Below, piece by piece: positions 6,030-13,167 of a stretch of DNA of 28,982 bases; the stretch's first letter is position 1, and each line of letters begins with the position of its first letter. The position numbers and the translations under genes were made by a program. The notes beneath the pieces are model-generated. The model was not told the DNA's origin. It did not search any database and saw only the letters and a list, made by a program, of their open reading frames with translations. The stretch comes from a virus. The DNA lies in IMG/VR virus record IMGVR_UViG_3300032116_001006, positions 1 through 28,982 of that record, one strand, 5' to 3'.

Positions 6030-6407
6030 GTGCCCGCCCTCTCCGCCCAGCTCCGCGCCGCCCGAAAGGATGCCGGCCTGTCCCAGGTCGACCTTGCCGC
6101 GGCCCTCGGCTACGAGCGCCACAGCGACGTCAGCCGCATAGAGCGAGGCGAGCAGGCGCCGCGCTCGCTCGATGTGGTCGACCGCTGGGCCGAGCTCTGC
6201 GGACGCGAGGTGCACCTGTCCCGCGTGGGCGAGGTGCACGCCGTCGCTGCGGCCGTCGCGTCAGCGGACGACCGGCACCGCGCCCTCGTGGCCCGCCTGC
6301 TCGTCGCGCTCCCGACCCTCCCCGATGCGCTGGTAGAGGGCCTCGAGCACGACCTGGACCTGTGGGAGTCGCGCTACGGCTCTTCGAGTGCTCGCGCGCG
6401 CACGTAG
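6030..6407 (+). CDS. HTH (Xre/CI-like) repressor candidate
   Basis: A 125-residue protein. The N-terminal HTH is clear: LRAARKDAGLSQVDLAAALG then DVSRIERGEQAPRSLDVVDR, an Xre/CI-type fold in about the first 65 residues. The C-terminal half is helical. No LexA-like Ser/Lys protease domain is visible, so RecA-induced self-cleavage is unlikely. GTG 6030 was chosen because it begins the HTH domain and has GGGGAA a few bases upstream. The ATG codons at 6008 and 6019 are not in this frame. It is the only plus-strand gene in the immunity region and probably keeps both early operons off. Confidence 0.7.
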   Translation: MPALSAQLRAARKDAGLSQVDLAAALGYERHSDVSRIERGEQAPRSLDVVDRWAELCGREVHLSRVGEVHAVAAAVASADDRHRALVARLLVALPTLPDALVEGLEHDLDLWESRYGSSSARART

Positions 6408-6571
6408 GCGACCGCCCACGAGACCTCCGCCAGCGCCGCGCGATCCAGCCCCGTGAGATCGTGGCGCAGCGCCGCGGCAAGCTCCGCCCGTCGTAGGCCT
6501 CGGTAATCCGGGTGCGCCTCCGCGGCGTCGCGTTGGCGTTGTAGCGGCACGATCGACAGCTTCCGGTGCAC
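6374..6571 (-). CDS. Small hypothetical protein, convergent with the repressor gene
   Basis: A 65-residue protein from GTG 6571, which follows GAGGGGGA. Codon use is good throughout (LSIVPLQRQRDAAEAHPDYR, then LDRAALAEVSWAVAYVRARA). It is mostly helical with no known motif. Its 3' end overlaps the repressor 3' end by 34 bp, tail to tail. Its upstream region holds the second operator pair and tandem TTGACA boxes at 6590-6606 on the minus strand. Transcripts would be antisense to the repressor if they do not stop. An antirepressor or immunity accessory role is only a guess. Confidence 0.5.
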   Translation of the reverse strand: MHRKLSIVPLQRQRDAAEAHPDYRGLRRAELAAALRHDLTGLDRAALAEVSWAVAYVRARALEEP

Positions 6572-6622
6572 GTTGTCCCCCTCGGCGCTTGTCAAGAATG
6601 TGTCAACGCAACGTCTGCCGCA

Positions 6623-6667
6623 TTGTGCGTGCCTCGCACACCCCGATAGAGTGTGCACGTACCGCAC
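6623..6667 (+). promoter_or_regulatory. Rightward early promoter with two operators
   Basis: GTGCG-N5-CGCAC occurs at 6625-6639, and a one-mismatch copy (GTGCA-N5-CGCAC) at 6653-6667. A promoter candidate TTGTGC (6623-6628), 18-bp spacer, TAGAGT (6647-6652) lies across them. The first operator would cover the -35 box and the second the start point. It is upstream of the first rightward gene (6749). The motif match to the divergent operator is direct; promoter activity is inferred. Confidence 0.55.
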
Positions 6668-6748
6668 AGCGGCGTAGGCATGCTGCCCCGTCTCGGTGTG
6701 CAACGCAACTTCCGCCTCTTGCAGCCTCTTTCCTCACCTGGAGGTACG

Positions 6749-7078
6749 TTGAGCGCCGACACCACCCCCGACACCCTCCGCCGCCTCGCCGACTGGTGCG
6801 CGGCGTACGGCGTCGCGCCCTGCTCCATCCAACTCGACCGCGGCACGCTCACCGACCTCGGCGTGTCGCCCGAGGACATCGACCGCCTCCGACACGTGCC
6901 CGGCGCGACATTCCGCCGGCGGCCGTGGCCTGGTGGCGGCCTCCCCTGGGTCGCCCAGGACGTCGTCACCCTCGATGGCGTGCGCGCGCAGTGCCTCCGC
7001 ACCCGCGCCGAGGTGGACGCCGACCGCCCGCGGCACCACGACGACGGCTGCCGCGTGTTCGGCGCGGTGAACCTGTGA
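6749..7078 (+). CDS. Hypothetical protein, first gene of the rightward operon
   Basis: A 109-residue protein from TTG 6749 with GGAGG (6740-6744) a few bases upstream. The frame is open from 6653, but the earlier part overlaps the operator region. The product begins with a helical segment (TLRRLADWCAAYGVAPCSI), then short strands, and ends near Cys-Arg-Val-Phe. No family recognised. Its stop overlaps the GTG of the next gene (GTGA). Confidence 0.6.
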   Translation: MSADTTPDTLRRLADWCAAYGVAPCSIQLDRGTLTDLGVSPEDIDRLRHVPGATFRRRPWPGGGLPWVAQDVVTLDGVRAQCLRTRAEVDADRPRHHDDGCRVFGAVNL

Positions 7079-7287
7079 CCGGCCCGAAGACGATTGGCGC
7101 ATGGGTGCTGGCCCAGCGCACCGCACGCAAGTGGTCGGCGCAGGCGCTGGCCGATGAGGTGCAGGCGACCCGGCAGGCGGTGTCGCTGTGGGAGTTGGGC
7201 CACACGCAGCCTCGCTACGAGCACGTTCTCGCGCTGATCCGTGTGTTTGGGCAGGTTCCGCCCGAGTTGGCCGCGGTGCTCCCGTGA
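7075..7287 (+). CDS. Xre-family HTH protein
   Basis: A 70-residue protein that is essentially one HTH domain: IGAWVLAQRTARKWSAQALA, then VQATRQAVSLWELGHTQPRY. The Ala-x3-Gln-xx-Val-SLWE pattern is typical of Xre-type DNA-binding helices. GTG 7075 overlaps the preceding stop. With the two HTH proteins of the immunity region it makes a third candidate regulator near the switch. Confidence 0.75.
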   Translation: MTGPKTIGAWVLAQRTARKWSAQALADEVQATRQAVSLWELGHTQPRYEHVLALIRVFGQVPPELAAVLP

Positions 7288-7406
7288 CCGGCCCCACGCT
7301 GGACCTCCTCATCCTCTCGCCGCTCATCGTCGTGCCCTGCGCGGCGTCGGTGGCGCTCACCCTGACGCGCGGCCTCGGTTGGGCGCGTCGCACCTGGGGG
7401 CTCTGA
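7284..7406 (+). CDS. Tiny single-pass membrane protein
   Basis: A 40-residue protein from GTG 7284 (GTGA overlap). Residues ~6-28 form one hydrophobic segment (LDLLILSPLIVVPCAASVAL) with a basic C-terminus (RGLGWARRTWGL), suggesting an inner membrane protein with the positive end inside. The next gene starts inside its stop (TGATG). Function unknown. Confidence 0.5.
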   Translation: MTGPTLDLLILSPLIVVPCAASVALTLTRGLGWARRTWGL

Positions 7407-7642
7407 TGACCGCCCGACCCACCTGGCACGAAATCGAGATGGGCTGTTGGGACGACCGCGACGACGACGGGCCGCCGGAGGAGTGGCTCGCGGCGATGGA
7501 CGACCTCGCCGTCTCCACCTTCGACGGGCTCGCCCGTGTCGCCGACCTCTTCGACGGCTTCACCAACCCGTTCGACGACCTCGCCAACCTCGAGCGCGAG
7601 GCGCTCATCCGAGCCGCCCACGCCACCAACCAGAGCCGGTGA
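7406..7642 (+). CDS. Acidic hypothetical protein
   Basis: A 78-residue protein from ATG 7406. It is strongly acidic near the N-terminus (WDDRDDDGPPEEW), followed by amphipathic helices with repeated F-D-x-F and F-D-D-L motifs (LFDGFTNPFDDLANLE). Small acidic phage proteins are sometimes inhibitors of host DNA-binding proteins, but there is no direct evidence here. Confidence 0.55.
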   Translation: MTARPTWHEIEMGCWDDRDDDGPPEEWLAAMDDLAVSTFDGLARVADLFDGFTNPFDDLANLEREALIRAAHATNQSR

Positions 7643-7646
7643 CCCG

Positions 7647-8333
7647 ATGCCCCACTCCGAAGCCCTCGGCGACCTCGCCGCCGCTCTGGCCGCCGCCCAG
7701 GCGGAGATGCAGCCCGCCATCAAGGACGCGCAGAACCCGCACCTTCGCAACCGCTACGCAGACCTCGGCTCGTGCTGGGATGCGTGGCGCGCCGTCGGCC
7801 CTCGCCACGGCCTCGCCATCACCCAAGAGGTGGAGACGACGGAGACGGTCGTGCGCGTCACCACAACGCTCATGCACTCCTCCGGCCAGTGGGTAGCCTC
7901 GGACCTCGCGCTGCCCTGGGGCGAGTCCAAGGGCACGACCGCCGCGCAGGCCATCGGCAGCGTCATCACGTACGGACGGCGCTACGGGCTGTCGGCGCTG
8001 GTGGGCATCACAACCGACGACGACGACGGCGCCACCGCTGGACAGCGACGCCCGGAGCAGCGTGAGGCGCCGAAGCCTGCGCCGAAGCCCAAGGCCGAAA
8101 TCCAGGCGGAGGAACACCATGAGTCGTGGAAGGCCGATCAGGGTCGGTTCTTTGCGCGGCTCAACGAGCTCGGCATTGACTACGAGCGGTTGAAGGCGGT
8201 CCTTCATGCTCGAGGCCGCCCCAAGCCCTCGGCGATGACGCGAGACACGCGGGAGGCCGTTGTGACGTGGTTGGCGACCGAGGTTGGACGAAAGGCGTAC
8301 GAAAGCGGCGGCGCCGCGTCGGAGGCGAAGTGA
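7647..8333 (+). CDS. erf: ERF-family single-strand annealing protein
   Basis: A 228-residue recombinase that would anneal complementary strands in phage recombination. ERF hallmarks are present: AAAQAEMQPAIKDAQNPHLR then NRYADLGSCWDAWR (about residues 16-47), a strand-rich core, and GSVITYGRRYGLSALVGI followed by four Asp residues (about 108-129). The C-terminal part after an Ala/Pro/Lys linker is a helical tail (~160-228). ATG 7647 is the first start after the preceding stop. The exonuclease gene overlaps its end, so the two probably work together. Confidence 0.88.
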   Translation: MPHSEALGDLAAALAAAQAEMQPAIKDAQNPHLRNRYADLGSCWDAWRAVGPRHGLAITQEVETTETVVRVTTTLMHSSGQWVASDLALPWGESKGTTAAQAIGSVITYGRRYGLSALVGITTDDDDGATAGQRRPEQREAPKPAPKPKAEIQAEEHHESWKADQGRFFARLNELGIDYERLKAVLHARGRPKPSAMTRDTREAVVTWLATEVGRKAYESGGAASEAK

Positions 8334-9010
8334 GACACCGCACCCAAACCGTGTTCCTCGACCTCGAGACGCTGCCAGCCCTCGATTGGACCGACGGCGA
8401 CAAGGCCCGCGCCGCCCGCAAGGCGGTGCCCGGGAACTACACCAAGCCCGACAGCATCGAGAAGTGGATCGCGGAGAACGCGGACGACGTGTGGCGGCGC
8501 ACCGCCATCGACCCCACCCGAGGCCGTATCCTCGCGATCGGCCTCGCGGTGGACGATGGCCCGGTGGCCACCCACTACAACGAGGGCGGCACGCTCGAGG
8601 GAGAGCGCACCCTGCTCGAGGCGCTGCTCCCCCACATCGGCGACAACGTGTCGACGACGTGGGTCGGGCACAATGCGATGGCGTTTGACTTCAAGTGGGT
8701 CAAGCGGCGTTCTGCCAAGCACGGCCTCTACGACCTGTCGGGTGCGTTCCACGTAGCGAAGCCCTGGGAGTCCCACCTCGTCGACACGCTGGCCGTCTGG
8801 AACGCCCCGGACCGCACCGGCGCCGGCTCCATGGACGCGCTGTGCGAGTTCTTCAACATCTCCCGCGCCGACAACCCGATCACCGGCGCCGAGGTGTTCG
8901 ACCGCTGGGCCGCCGGCGACCACGAGGCCATCATCGCCCACCTCGTCGACGACGTGGCCCGCCTCCGCGACGTGTACCGCATCATGCAGCGGTGTGGGTG
9001 GTGCTCGTGA
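8330..9010 (+). CDS. DEDD-family 3'-5' exonuclease (PolB/DnaQ-like)
   Basis: A 226-residue protein. Exo I is FLDLET (Asp11, Glu13), Exo II is GHNAMAFDFKW (Asn115 to Asp120), and Exo III is HLVDDVARL (Asp208), where His204 occupies the place usually held by Tyr. These match RNase H-fold exonucleases of the predicted PolB-like group. It would degrade 3' ends and could feed single strands to ERF or proofread. GTG 8330 overlaps the ERF stop (GTGA), and the product starts just before the first catalytic strand. Confidence 0.8.
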   Translation: MRHRTQTVFLDLETLPALDWTDGDKARAARKAVPGNYTKPDSIEKWIAENADDVWRRTAIDPTRGRILAIGLAVDDGPVATHYNEGGTLEGERTLLEALLPHIGDNVSTTWVGHNAMAFDFKWVKRRSAKHGLYDLSGAFHVAKPWESHLVDTLAVWNAPDRTGAGSMDALCEFFNISRADNPITGAEVFDRWAAGDHEAIIAHLVDDVARLRDVYRIMQRCGWCS

Positions 9011-9441
9011 GTGACGCCCAGGCCATCGCCCTCGCGCGTGCATTCGCCCACGCCGCCGACATGGAACTCGCGACCGCACCCCGGACGCTCTCCGACCTCG
9101 CCCGCGAGCGGCTCGTGACGGCAGCGCGCACCCTGCGCCACTTCGCCGACCGCCTCGCCGCCGGCGCCCACCTCGAGCTCCCCGAGCCGGAGCCGGTGAC
9201 GCCCGCGCCGAAGCCGCCCATCGGCGACGGCTGGGTGACGGTGCCCGAGGCCGTCGGTGAGGCGCTGTGGCGCGCGGTGGACGAGCCGGTGCTGGTGGAG
9301 GTCATCGGCTCCGTTCGCCAGGCGACGTGGATCCCCCGGAAGACCGGCCAGCCGCTGCTGCGCTGGTGGTCTTCGCCGCGGACGCGGGGCGGTGTGCGGC
9401 AGTGGCTGGTGAACGTGCACATGAACGAGGAGACCCGCTGA
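9007..9441 (+). CDS. Hypothetical protein
   Basis: A 144-residue protein from GTG 9007 (GTGA overlap; GTG 9001 is an alternative). The N-terminal half is helical (AIALARAFAHAADMELATAP, then LSDLARERLVTAARTLRHFA). A Pro/Glu linker leads to a beta-rich C-terminal part with many Trp (QATWIPRKTGQPLLRWWSSP). No family recognised. Confidence 0.55.
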   Translation: MSDAQAIALARAFAHAADMELATAPRTLSDLARERLVTAARTLRHFADRLAAGAHLELPEPEPVTPAPKPPIGDGWVTVPEAVGEALWRAVDEPVLVEVIGSVRQATWIPRKTGQPLLRWWSSPRTRGGVRQWLVNVHMNEETR

Positions 9442-9650
9442 TGCGCCACATGGCCCTGCTGCTCGCCGTCGGCGCCTTCGCCGGGTCGGCGCCGATGCCC
9501 TACGACCCCACGCCCGAGTTTCGCCTGTGGCGCGACCCGAAGCCCACCGAACCCGACCCGGACGCCGTCGAGCGCATCGCCCGCGCCGAGGCCAAGCAGG
9601 CGCGAAAGCGCGCGAAGCGGCTGGCCAACGCCGCGAAGGAGACTCGCTGA
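9441..9650 (+). CDS. Small exported or membrane-anchored Lys-rich protein
   Basis: A 69-residue protein from ATG 9441 (TGATG). The start MRHMALLLAVGAFAGSAPMP looks like a signal peptide with a possible cleavage after GSA. The rest is a charged helix ending AEAKQARKRAKRLANAAKE. It could sit at the membrane early in infection. Function unknown. Confidence 0.5.
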   Translation: MRHMALLLAVGAFAGSAPMPYDPTPEFRLWRDPKPTEPDPDAVERIARAEAKQARKRAKRLANAAKETR

Positions 9651-10495
9651 TGCCGACCGACACCTCCCTCCCCATCAACATCGCGCGGCTCGCCCTGGCC
9701 CTCGGACGCGTCGACCGCATCACCCAGCACCCCGACGGCTACCCGGAGAGCGACACCGACCACACGGTCATGCTCGCCCTGGTCGCCGCCGAGATGGCGC
9801 CGGCCCGCCTGGACCGCGGCCGCGTGCTCGCGTACGCCCTCGTCCACGACCTCGTGGAGGCGTACGCCGGCGACACGCCCACGCTCGTCGCCCTGGACGA
9901 CGCCGGCCGGGCCGCGAAGGACGCGCGCGAGGCCGCCGCGCTGGCCCGGATCCGCGCCGAGCTGGGCGCCGAGTCCTGGGTCGTCCGCACGATCGAGGCC
10001 TTCGAGGCGCAGGGCGATCCCGAAGCGCGCTGGGTCAAGCACATGGACAAGTGCGTCCCGAAGCTCACGCACGCGCTGAACGGTGGGCGCGCGGTCCGCG
10101 CCCAGGGCCTCGGCCTCGAGGACGTGCAGCGCCGGGTGGAGGGGCAGCTCGCGCACGCGGCGCGGACGAGCCCCGACCTGCCGGAGGCGGTGGAGTTGGG
10201 GCGGGCGCTGCTCGGGGTGGTGGTCGAGACCTGGAGCGAGTCGAGCGGCGGGCTGGTGATGGACCTGATGTGCGTCGAGGACGTGATCGAGAACGAACTC
10301 GCCCAGGGCCTCGGACAGAAGCAGATCGCGATGACCTACGGCCTGGCGCTCCGGTCGTCGTGGCCGACGGACTGGCATCGGGTCAACGCCGCCATCGTGG
10401 CGAAGTGGCCCAAGGCGCTGGACCGCATCAAGCGCGCGGCCTGGGAGGGCAAGTGGAACGGCGTGCCGTTCGGCGGAGGTTCCGATGCCCGCTGA
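9650..10495 (+). CDS. HD-domain phosphohydrolase (YfbR/5'-nucleotidase-like)
   Basis: A 281-residue protein. The N-terminal half is an HD domain: metal ligands at His38 (ESDTDHTV), His66-Asp67 (VHDLVEAYAGDTPT, with Glu70) and Asp133 (HMDK). This order is typical of YfbR-like dNMP 5'-nucleotidases and related phage HD enzymes that shape nucleotide pools. The C-terminal ~100 residues form an unrecognised helical extension, so the protein is longer than YfbR (about 200). ATG 9650 overlaps the preceding stop. A pool-adjusting role for the DNA modification pathway is possible but not shown. Confidence 0.72.
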   Translation: MPTDTSLPINIARLALALGRVDRITQHPDGYPESDTDHTVMLALVAAEMAPARLDRGRVLAYALVHDLVEAYAGDTPTLVALDDAGRAAKDAREAAALARIRAELGAESWVVRTIEAFEAQGDPEARWVKHMDKCVPKLTHALNGGRAVRAQGLGLEDVQRRVEGQLAHAARTSPDLPEAVELGRALLGVVVETWSESSGGLVMDLMCVEDVIENELAQGLGQKQIAMTYGLALRSSWPTDWHRVNAAIVAKWPKALDRIKRAAWEGKWNGVPFGGGSDAR

Positions 10496-10703
10496 TCTGC
10501 CGATGCACACCCTCGTCCGCGTGTGGCCGGGCGCCCGGCCGGGCCGCTCCGGCGTGACCCATACGGTGACCGACGCTCGCGAGGTGGACGGCGACCCCTG
10601 CGTCTACGTGTCGAGCACCACCGACAGCGATGGCCGCCGCGTTCCGGGCGGCCTGTACGCACTGACCCACGTCGAGCGCGAGGAGGCTTCCGATGCCCGC
10701 TGA
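10485..10703 (+). CDS. Small hypothetical protein (MPADL family junction)
   Basis: A 72-residue, probably beta-rich protein (TLVRVWPGARPGRSGVTHTV). ATG 10485 lies 5 nt after GGAGG (10475-10479). It overlaps the end of the HD gene by 11 nt. The start ATGCCCGCTGA-TCT recurs at two later genes. No family recognised. Confidence 0.6.
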   Translation: MPADLPMHTLVRVWPGARPGRSGVTHTVTDAREVDGDPCVYVSSTTDSDGRRVPGGLYALTHVEREEASDAR

Positions 10704-11079
10704 CCTGACCCTTCCTGGCACGCTGCCGGGCCTGCTGCGCCGCGGGAGCCCCATCCTCGACCGCAACGAGCCCGGCGTTGTCGTGCGGCTCCCCATGGCG
10801 ACGCTGGGCGAAGACAACCCGCGCGTCGTGATGGCGTTCGGGCGCCAGGGCTCGCCGCCGCTGTCCGTGCTCGCCCTCGACCTCACCGACCCGACCGGCC
10901 GCGCCCACGCGGCGTGGTGGGCTCGGGAGAGGTTGCCCGACAGCCCTGACATGCCGGGCTCCGTCGTGGACTGGATGCTCACCCGGAACATGACCACCAC
11001 GGACGCGGACCGCTCCGACGCCGACATCGCCCGCCTCCGGGACCTGTGCCTGCGGCTCGCGGAGGTGACCCGTGGGTAG
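10693..11079 (+). CDS. Hypothetical protein (MPADL family junction)
   Basis: A 128-residue protein from ATG 10693, 6 nt after AGGAGG. It again overlaps the upstream gene by 11 nt. The first half is strand-rich (VVVRLPMATLGEDNPRVVMA) and the C-terminus is helical (DADIARLRDLCLRLAEVTRG). No Cys-rich or membrane feature. Function unknown. Confidence 0.6.
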   Translation: MPADLTLPGTLPGLLRRGSPILDRNEPGVVVRLPMATLGEDNPRVVMAFGRQGSPPLSVLALDLTDPTGRAHAAWWARERLPDSPDMPGSVVDWMLTRNMTTTDADRSDADIARLRDLCLRLAEVTRG

Positions 11080-11410
11080 CCGCGACAACCCCGGCACCAA
11101 GCGCCACCTGACCGTCGGCTGGTGTTGGCGGTGCGACCTCGACGGCGATCCGGCCGTGTGGGGCATCTACGGCCACGTCCCCGACGACGAGGCGCGCGCC
11201 ATCGTGGACGCCTACGAGCATGAGCCCCCGACGCCCGGCATAGACGATCGCTGGCTGGGTAGCTCCATCACCCGCGACTGGCGGCGGACGGTTCCGTGCC
11301 GTCGCCACGAGTGCGCGGGCGAGTGCTCCGGGTCGCACCTGGAACCCGCGAACGGCCCCGGGCGCGGCGCGTCCCCGTTCACCTGGGTGGAGGTGCCGTA
11401 TGCCCGCTGA
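11072..11410 (+). CDS. Hypothetical Cys-containing protein
   Basis: A 112-residue protein from GTG 11072 after GGAGGTGA. It has WCWRC near residue 17-21 and CRRHECAGEC near residue 76-85, which could bind zinc. It overlaps the upstream gene by 8 nt and the next by 11 nt. No family recognised. Confidence 0.55.
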   Translation: MGSRDNPGTKRHLTVGWCWRCDLDGDPAVWGIYGHVPDDEARAIVDAYEHEPPTPGIDDRWLGSSITRDWRRTVPCRRHECAGECSGSHLEPANGPGRGASPFTWVEVPYAR

Positions 11411-11652
11411 CCTCACCGCAACCGCCGCGCGCCTCCGGGCGCTGCTGACCGAGCCCGCCCCTGGCCCGGCCGGCGTGGCCCCGCTCGCACTGCCGCTCGG
11501 CGTGCCGGCGCAGAACGACCGCATCGGAGCGCGGATGTACGACGCGACCGGGCGCGCCCGAGGGGCGTTTCTTCGCTGTTCCTGCCAGCGCCAGCTTCGA
11601 CGCTGCCCTGACCGCGTGCGAACTCGCGGCAGGCATCGGGAGGACCCCATGA
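11400..11652 (+). CDS. Hypothetical protein with a +1 frame change
   Basis: ATG 11400 follows GGAGG by 6 nt. The first ~57 codons (MPADLTATAARLRALLTEPA ... ARMYDATGRARGAF) have good GC3. From about 11571 good coding moves to the +1 frame (FAVPASASFDAALTACELAA) and ends TP-stop at 11650-11652. That stop overlaps the next ATG in the same GACCCCATGA junction used by three neighbouring genes, which supports it as the true end. The zero frame instead turns Cys/Arg-rich and runs into the next gene. The slip point would be GCG-TTT-CTT, where TTT to TTC is a synonymous +1 move. The fused product would be about 83 residues. Indel or sequencing error are alternatives. Confidence 0.5.
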
Positions 11653-11864
11653 CCACCACCGTCTGGCTCGTCGCGTGGGCCCCAAGGCACGGCAGCCTCG
11701 TCCTCGACGCTCGCGGCCCCGAGGTGTCCGCCGACATCGACTACCACGTCAGCGGGGCAGGCCACACCGCCCGCGGCATCTACCGCATCACCTGGGCCAG
11801 CATCGACGACGAGGCGGCCACCGTCGAGCGCGTCGGGGACCTGCCGACGCTGGAGACCCCATGA
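11649..11864 (+). CDS. Small hypothetical protein
   Basis: A 71-residue protein from ATG 11649, beta-rich at the start (MTTTVWLVAWAPRHGSLVLD) and ending LETP. The longer frame from 11400 is not used because the intervening part looks non-coding in this frame. Its stop overlaps the next ATG in the CTGGAGACCCCATGA junction. Confidence 0.6.
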   Translation: MTTTVWLVAWAPRHGSLVLDARGPEVSADIDYHVSGAGHTARGIYRITWASIDDEAATVERVGDLPTLETP

Positions 11865-12139
11865 GTGCTCTCACCCTTCGCGACCGCGCCGACGCCATCC
11901 ACCACCTCGCGTGGCTGGACGATGAGGCGCCGTTCACGCCCGTCCTCGCGACGGTGGCCAACCTGACCGACACTCCAGCCCACACTGGCGACCTTTCCGA
12001 CGAGGCCCGCGCCGCCGGCTACCTCCGCGCCGCGCTGCACCTGGCGTGTTTGGCTGCCGCCGATTCGGGCGAGGCCAAGCCCGTGCACCGGGCCATCACC
12101 GCCCTCGAACGCGCCCTGGCCAAGCTGGAGACCCCATGA
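11861..12139 (+). CDS. Small helical hypothetical protein
   Basis: A 92-residue, almost entirely helical protein (LRDRADAIHHLAWLDDEAPF, then YLRAALHLACLAAADSGEAK) ending KLETP. Start and stop both lie in CTGGAGACCCCATGA junctions. No family recognised. Confidence 0.6.
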   Translation: MSALTLRDRADAIHHLAWLDDEAPFTPVLATVANLTDTPAHTGDLSDEARAAGYLRAALHLACLAAADSGEAKPVHRAITALERALAKLETP

Positions 12140-12411
12140 CCCCCACCCACCTCGGCGACCTCTGCGTGTACGCCGTCCGCTACGCGCTGGGCCGCACCTC
12201 CGGCGCACCCTCCGACGTGGCCTCCGCCGTGCGCGTGGCGTGGCCCGCCATCACCGACGACGCCCGCGCCACCCTCCTCCGCGACCTGCGCGAGGCCATC
12301 GAGGACGACGACACGGACCGCAGGATCGGACGCCGGACCGGGCGCCGCCTCGGCCACGACTGCGACCGCGAGACCTGGACCAGCCTCCTCCGCGACCTGG
12401 AGACCCCATGA
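12136..12411 (+). CDS. Small helical hypothetical protein
   Basis: A 91-residue protein (THLGDLCVYAVRYALGRTSG, then ITDDARATLLRDLREAIEDD) with a basic segment RRIGRRTGRRLG and the end LETP. The motif LLRDLRE near the middle and LLRDLETP at the end hint at an internal repeat. Flanked by the same junction sequence on both sides. Confidence 0.6.
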   Translation: MTPTHLGDLCVYAVRYALGRTSGAPSDVASAVRVAWPAITDDARATLLRDLREAIEDDDTDRRIGRRTGRRLGHDCDRETWTSLLRDLETP

Positions 12412-12668
12412 GATGCCATCCGAGCGGCAACCGCGACGGCCTCCTCGCGTTCGCCGCTCATGCTCGCCAACGCATGGCCGCCCACGACGACGAGGTAGAT
12501 CGGTGCAACGCCACGCTCGACAGCGCACGCAGCTCCGTCCAGGCCAACGCCGCGAAACGCCTCGGGGCGTCGGCGCTGTGGCGCGCGATGGCGTGGAAGC
12601 AAGCCGCTCGGGAGGCCGAGCGGATGGCGGAGGCGATGCCCGAGGATCCGGAGGTGGGTGATGGGTGA
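12408..12668 (+). CDS. Small coiled-coil-like hypothetical protein
   Basis: An 86-residue protein from ATG 12408. It is helical (LLAFAAHARQRMAAHDDEVD, then SALWRAMAWKQAAREAERMA) and probably forms a coiled coil. It overlaps the next gene by 8 nt. No family recognised. Confidence 0.55.
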   Translation: MRCHPSGNRDGLLAFAAHARQRMAAHDDEVDRCNATLDSARSSVQANAAKRLGASALWRAMAWKQAAREAERMAEAMPEDPEVGDG

Positions 12669-13167
12669 GCAAGTGCGCCTGACGGTGCGCCGCTGCGGCG
12701 TGACCATCGCCCGGATTGGCGTGCGCCGCCTCCACCGGCATCTGCCGAAGCCGCCCCCGTCCGCGTTGGTGGCCTTCGAGGCAGTGCGCGAGGATACCCG
12801 CTGGCCTTGTGGCTGGGTGCTCGTCGGGCGCCCGACCTCGCGCGTCCTGCAAGAGCGCGGCTTCGTCGAGGTGACCCGCTGCGCGACTGATGGCACCGGC
12901 AACGCCTGCTCGGCGCTGTACGGCGCGGCGTCCCGGTGGGCGAGGAAGAACGGGACCCCGGTGCTGACCTACACGCTCTTGAGCGAGCCGGGGACGAGCC
13001 TTCGCGCCGCGGGGTGGGTGGAGATTGGGGCCACCGAGGGCGGCCAGTGGGACGTCCCGAGCCGACGGCGCGCGCTGCGCTCGGGCGAGGTGGCGCTTCC
13101 GAAGCGTCGATGGGCGCCGGTGTGGTGCGCGGACACGATCCGCGATTCGATGCGGGAGGCAGCATGA
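12661..13167 (+). CDS. XF1762-family (GNAT-like) phage protein
   Basis: A 168-residue protein. I recognise the XF1762-type pattern: HRHLPKPPPSALVAF near residue 23, VLVGRPTSRVLQERGFVEVT, TDGTGNACSALYGAASRWA, LTYTLLSEPGTSLRAAGW and WDVPSRRR near the C-terminal third. The fold is related to GNAT N-acetyltransferases, but the substrate is unknown. ATG 12661 follows GGAGG by 6 nt; GTG 12658 is in frame but too close to that site. The family is frequent in proteobacterial phages. Confidence 0.75.
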   Translation: MGEQVRLTVRRCGVTIARIGVRRLHRHLPKPPPSALVAFEAVREDTRWPCGWVLVGRPTSRVLQERGFVEVTRCATDGTGNACSALYGAASRWARKNGTPVLTYTLLSEPGTSLRAAGWVEIGATEGGQWDVPSRRRALRSGEVALPKRRWAPVWCADTIRDSMREAA

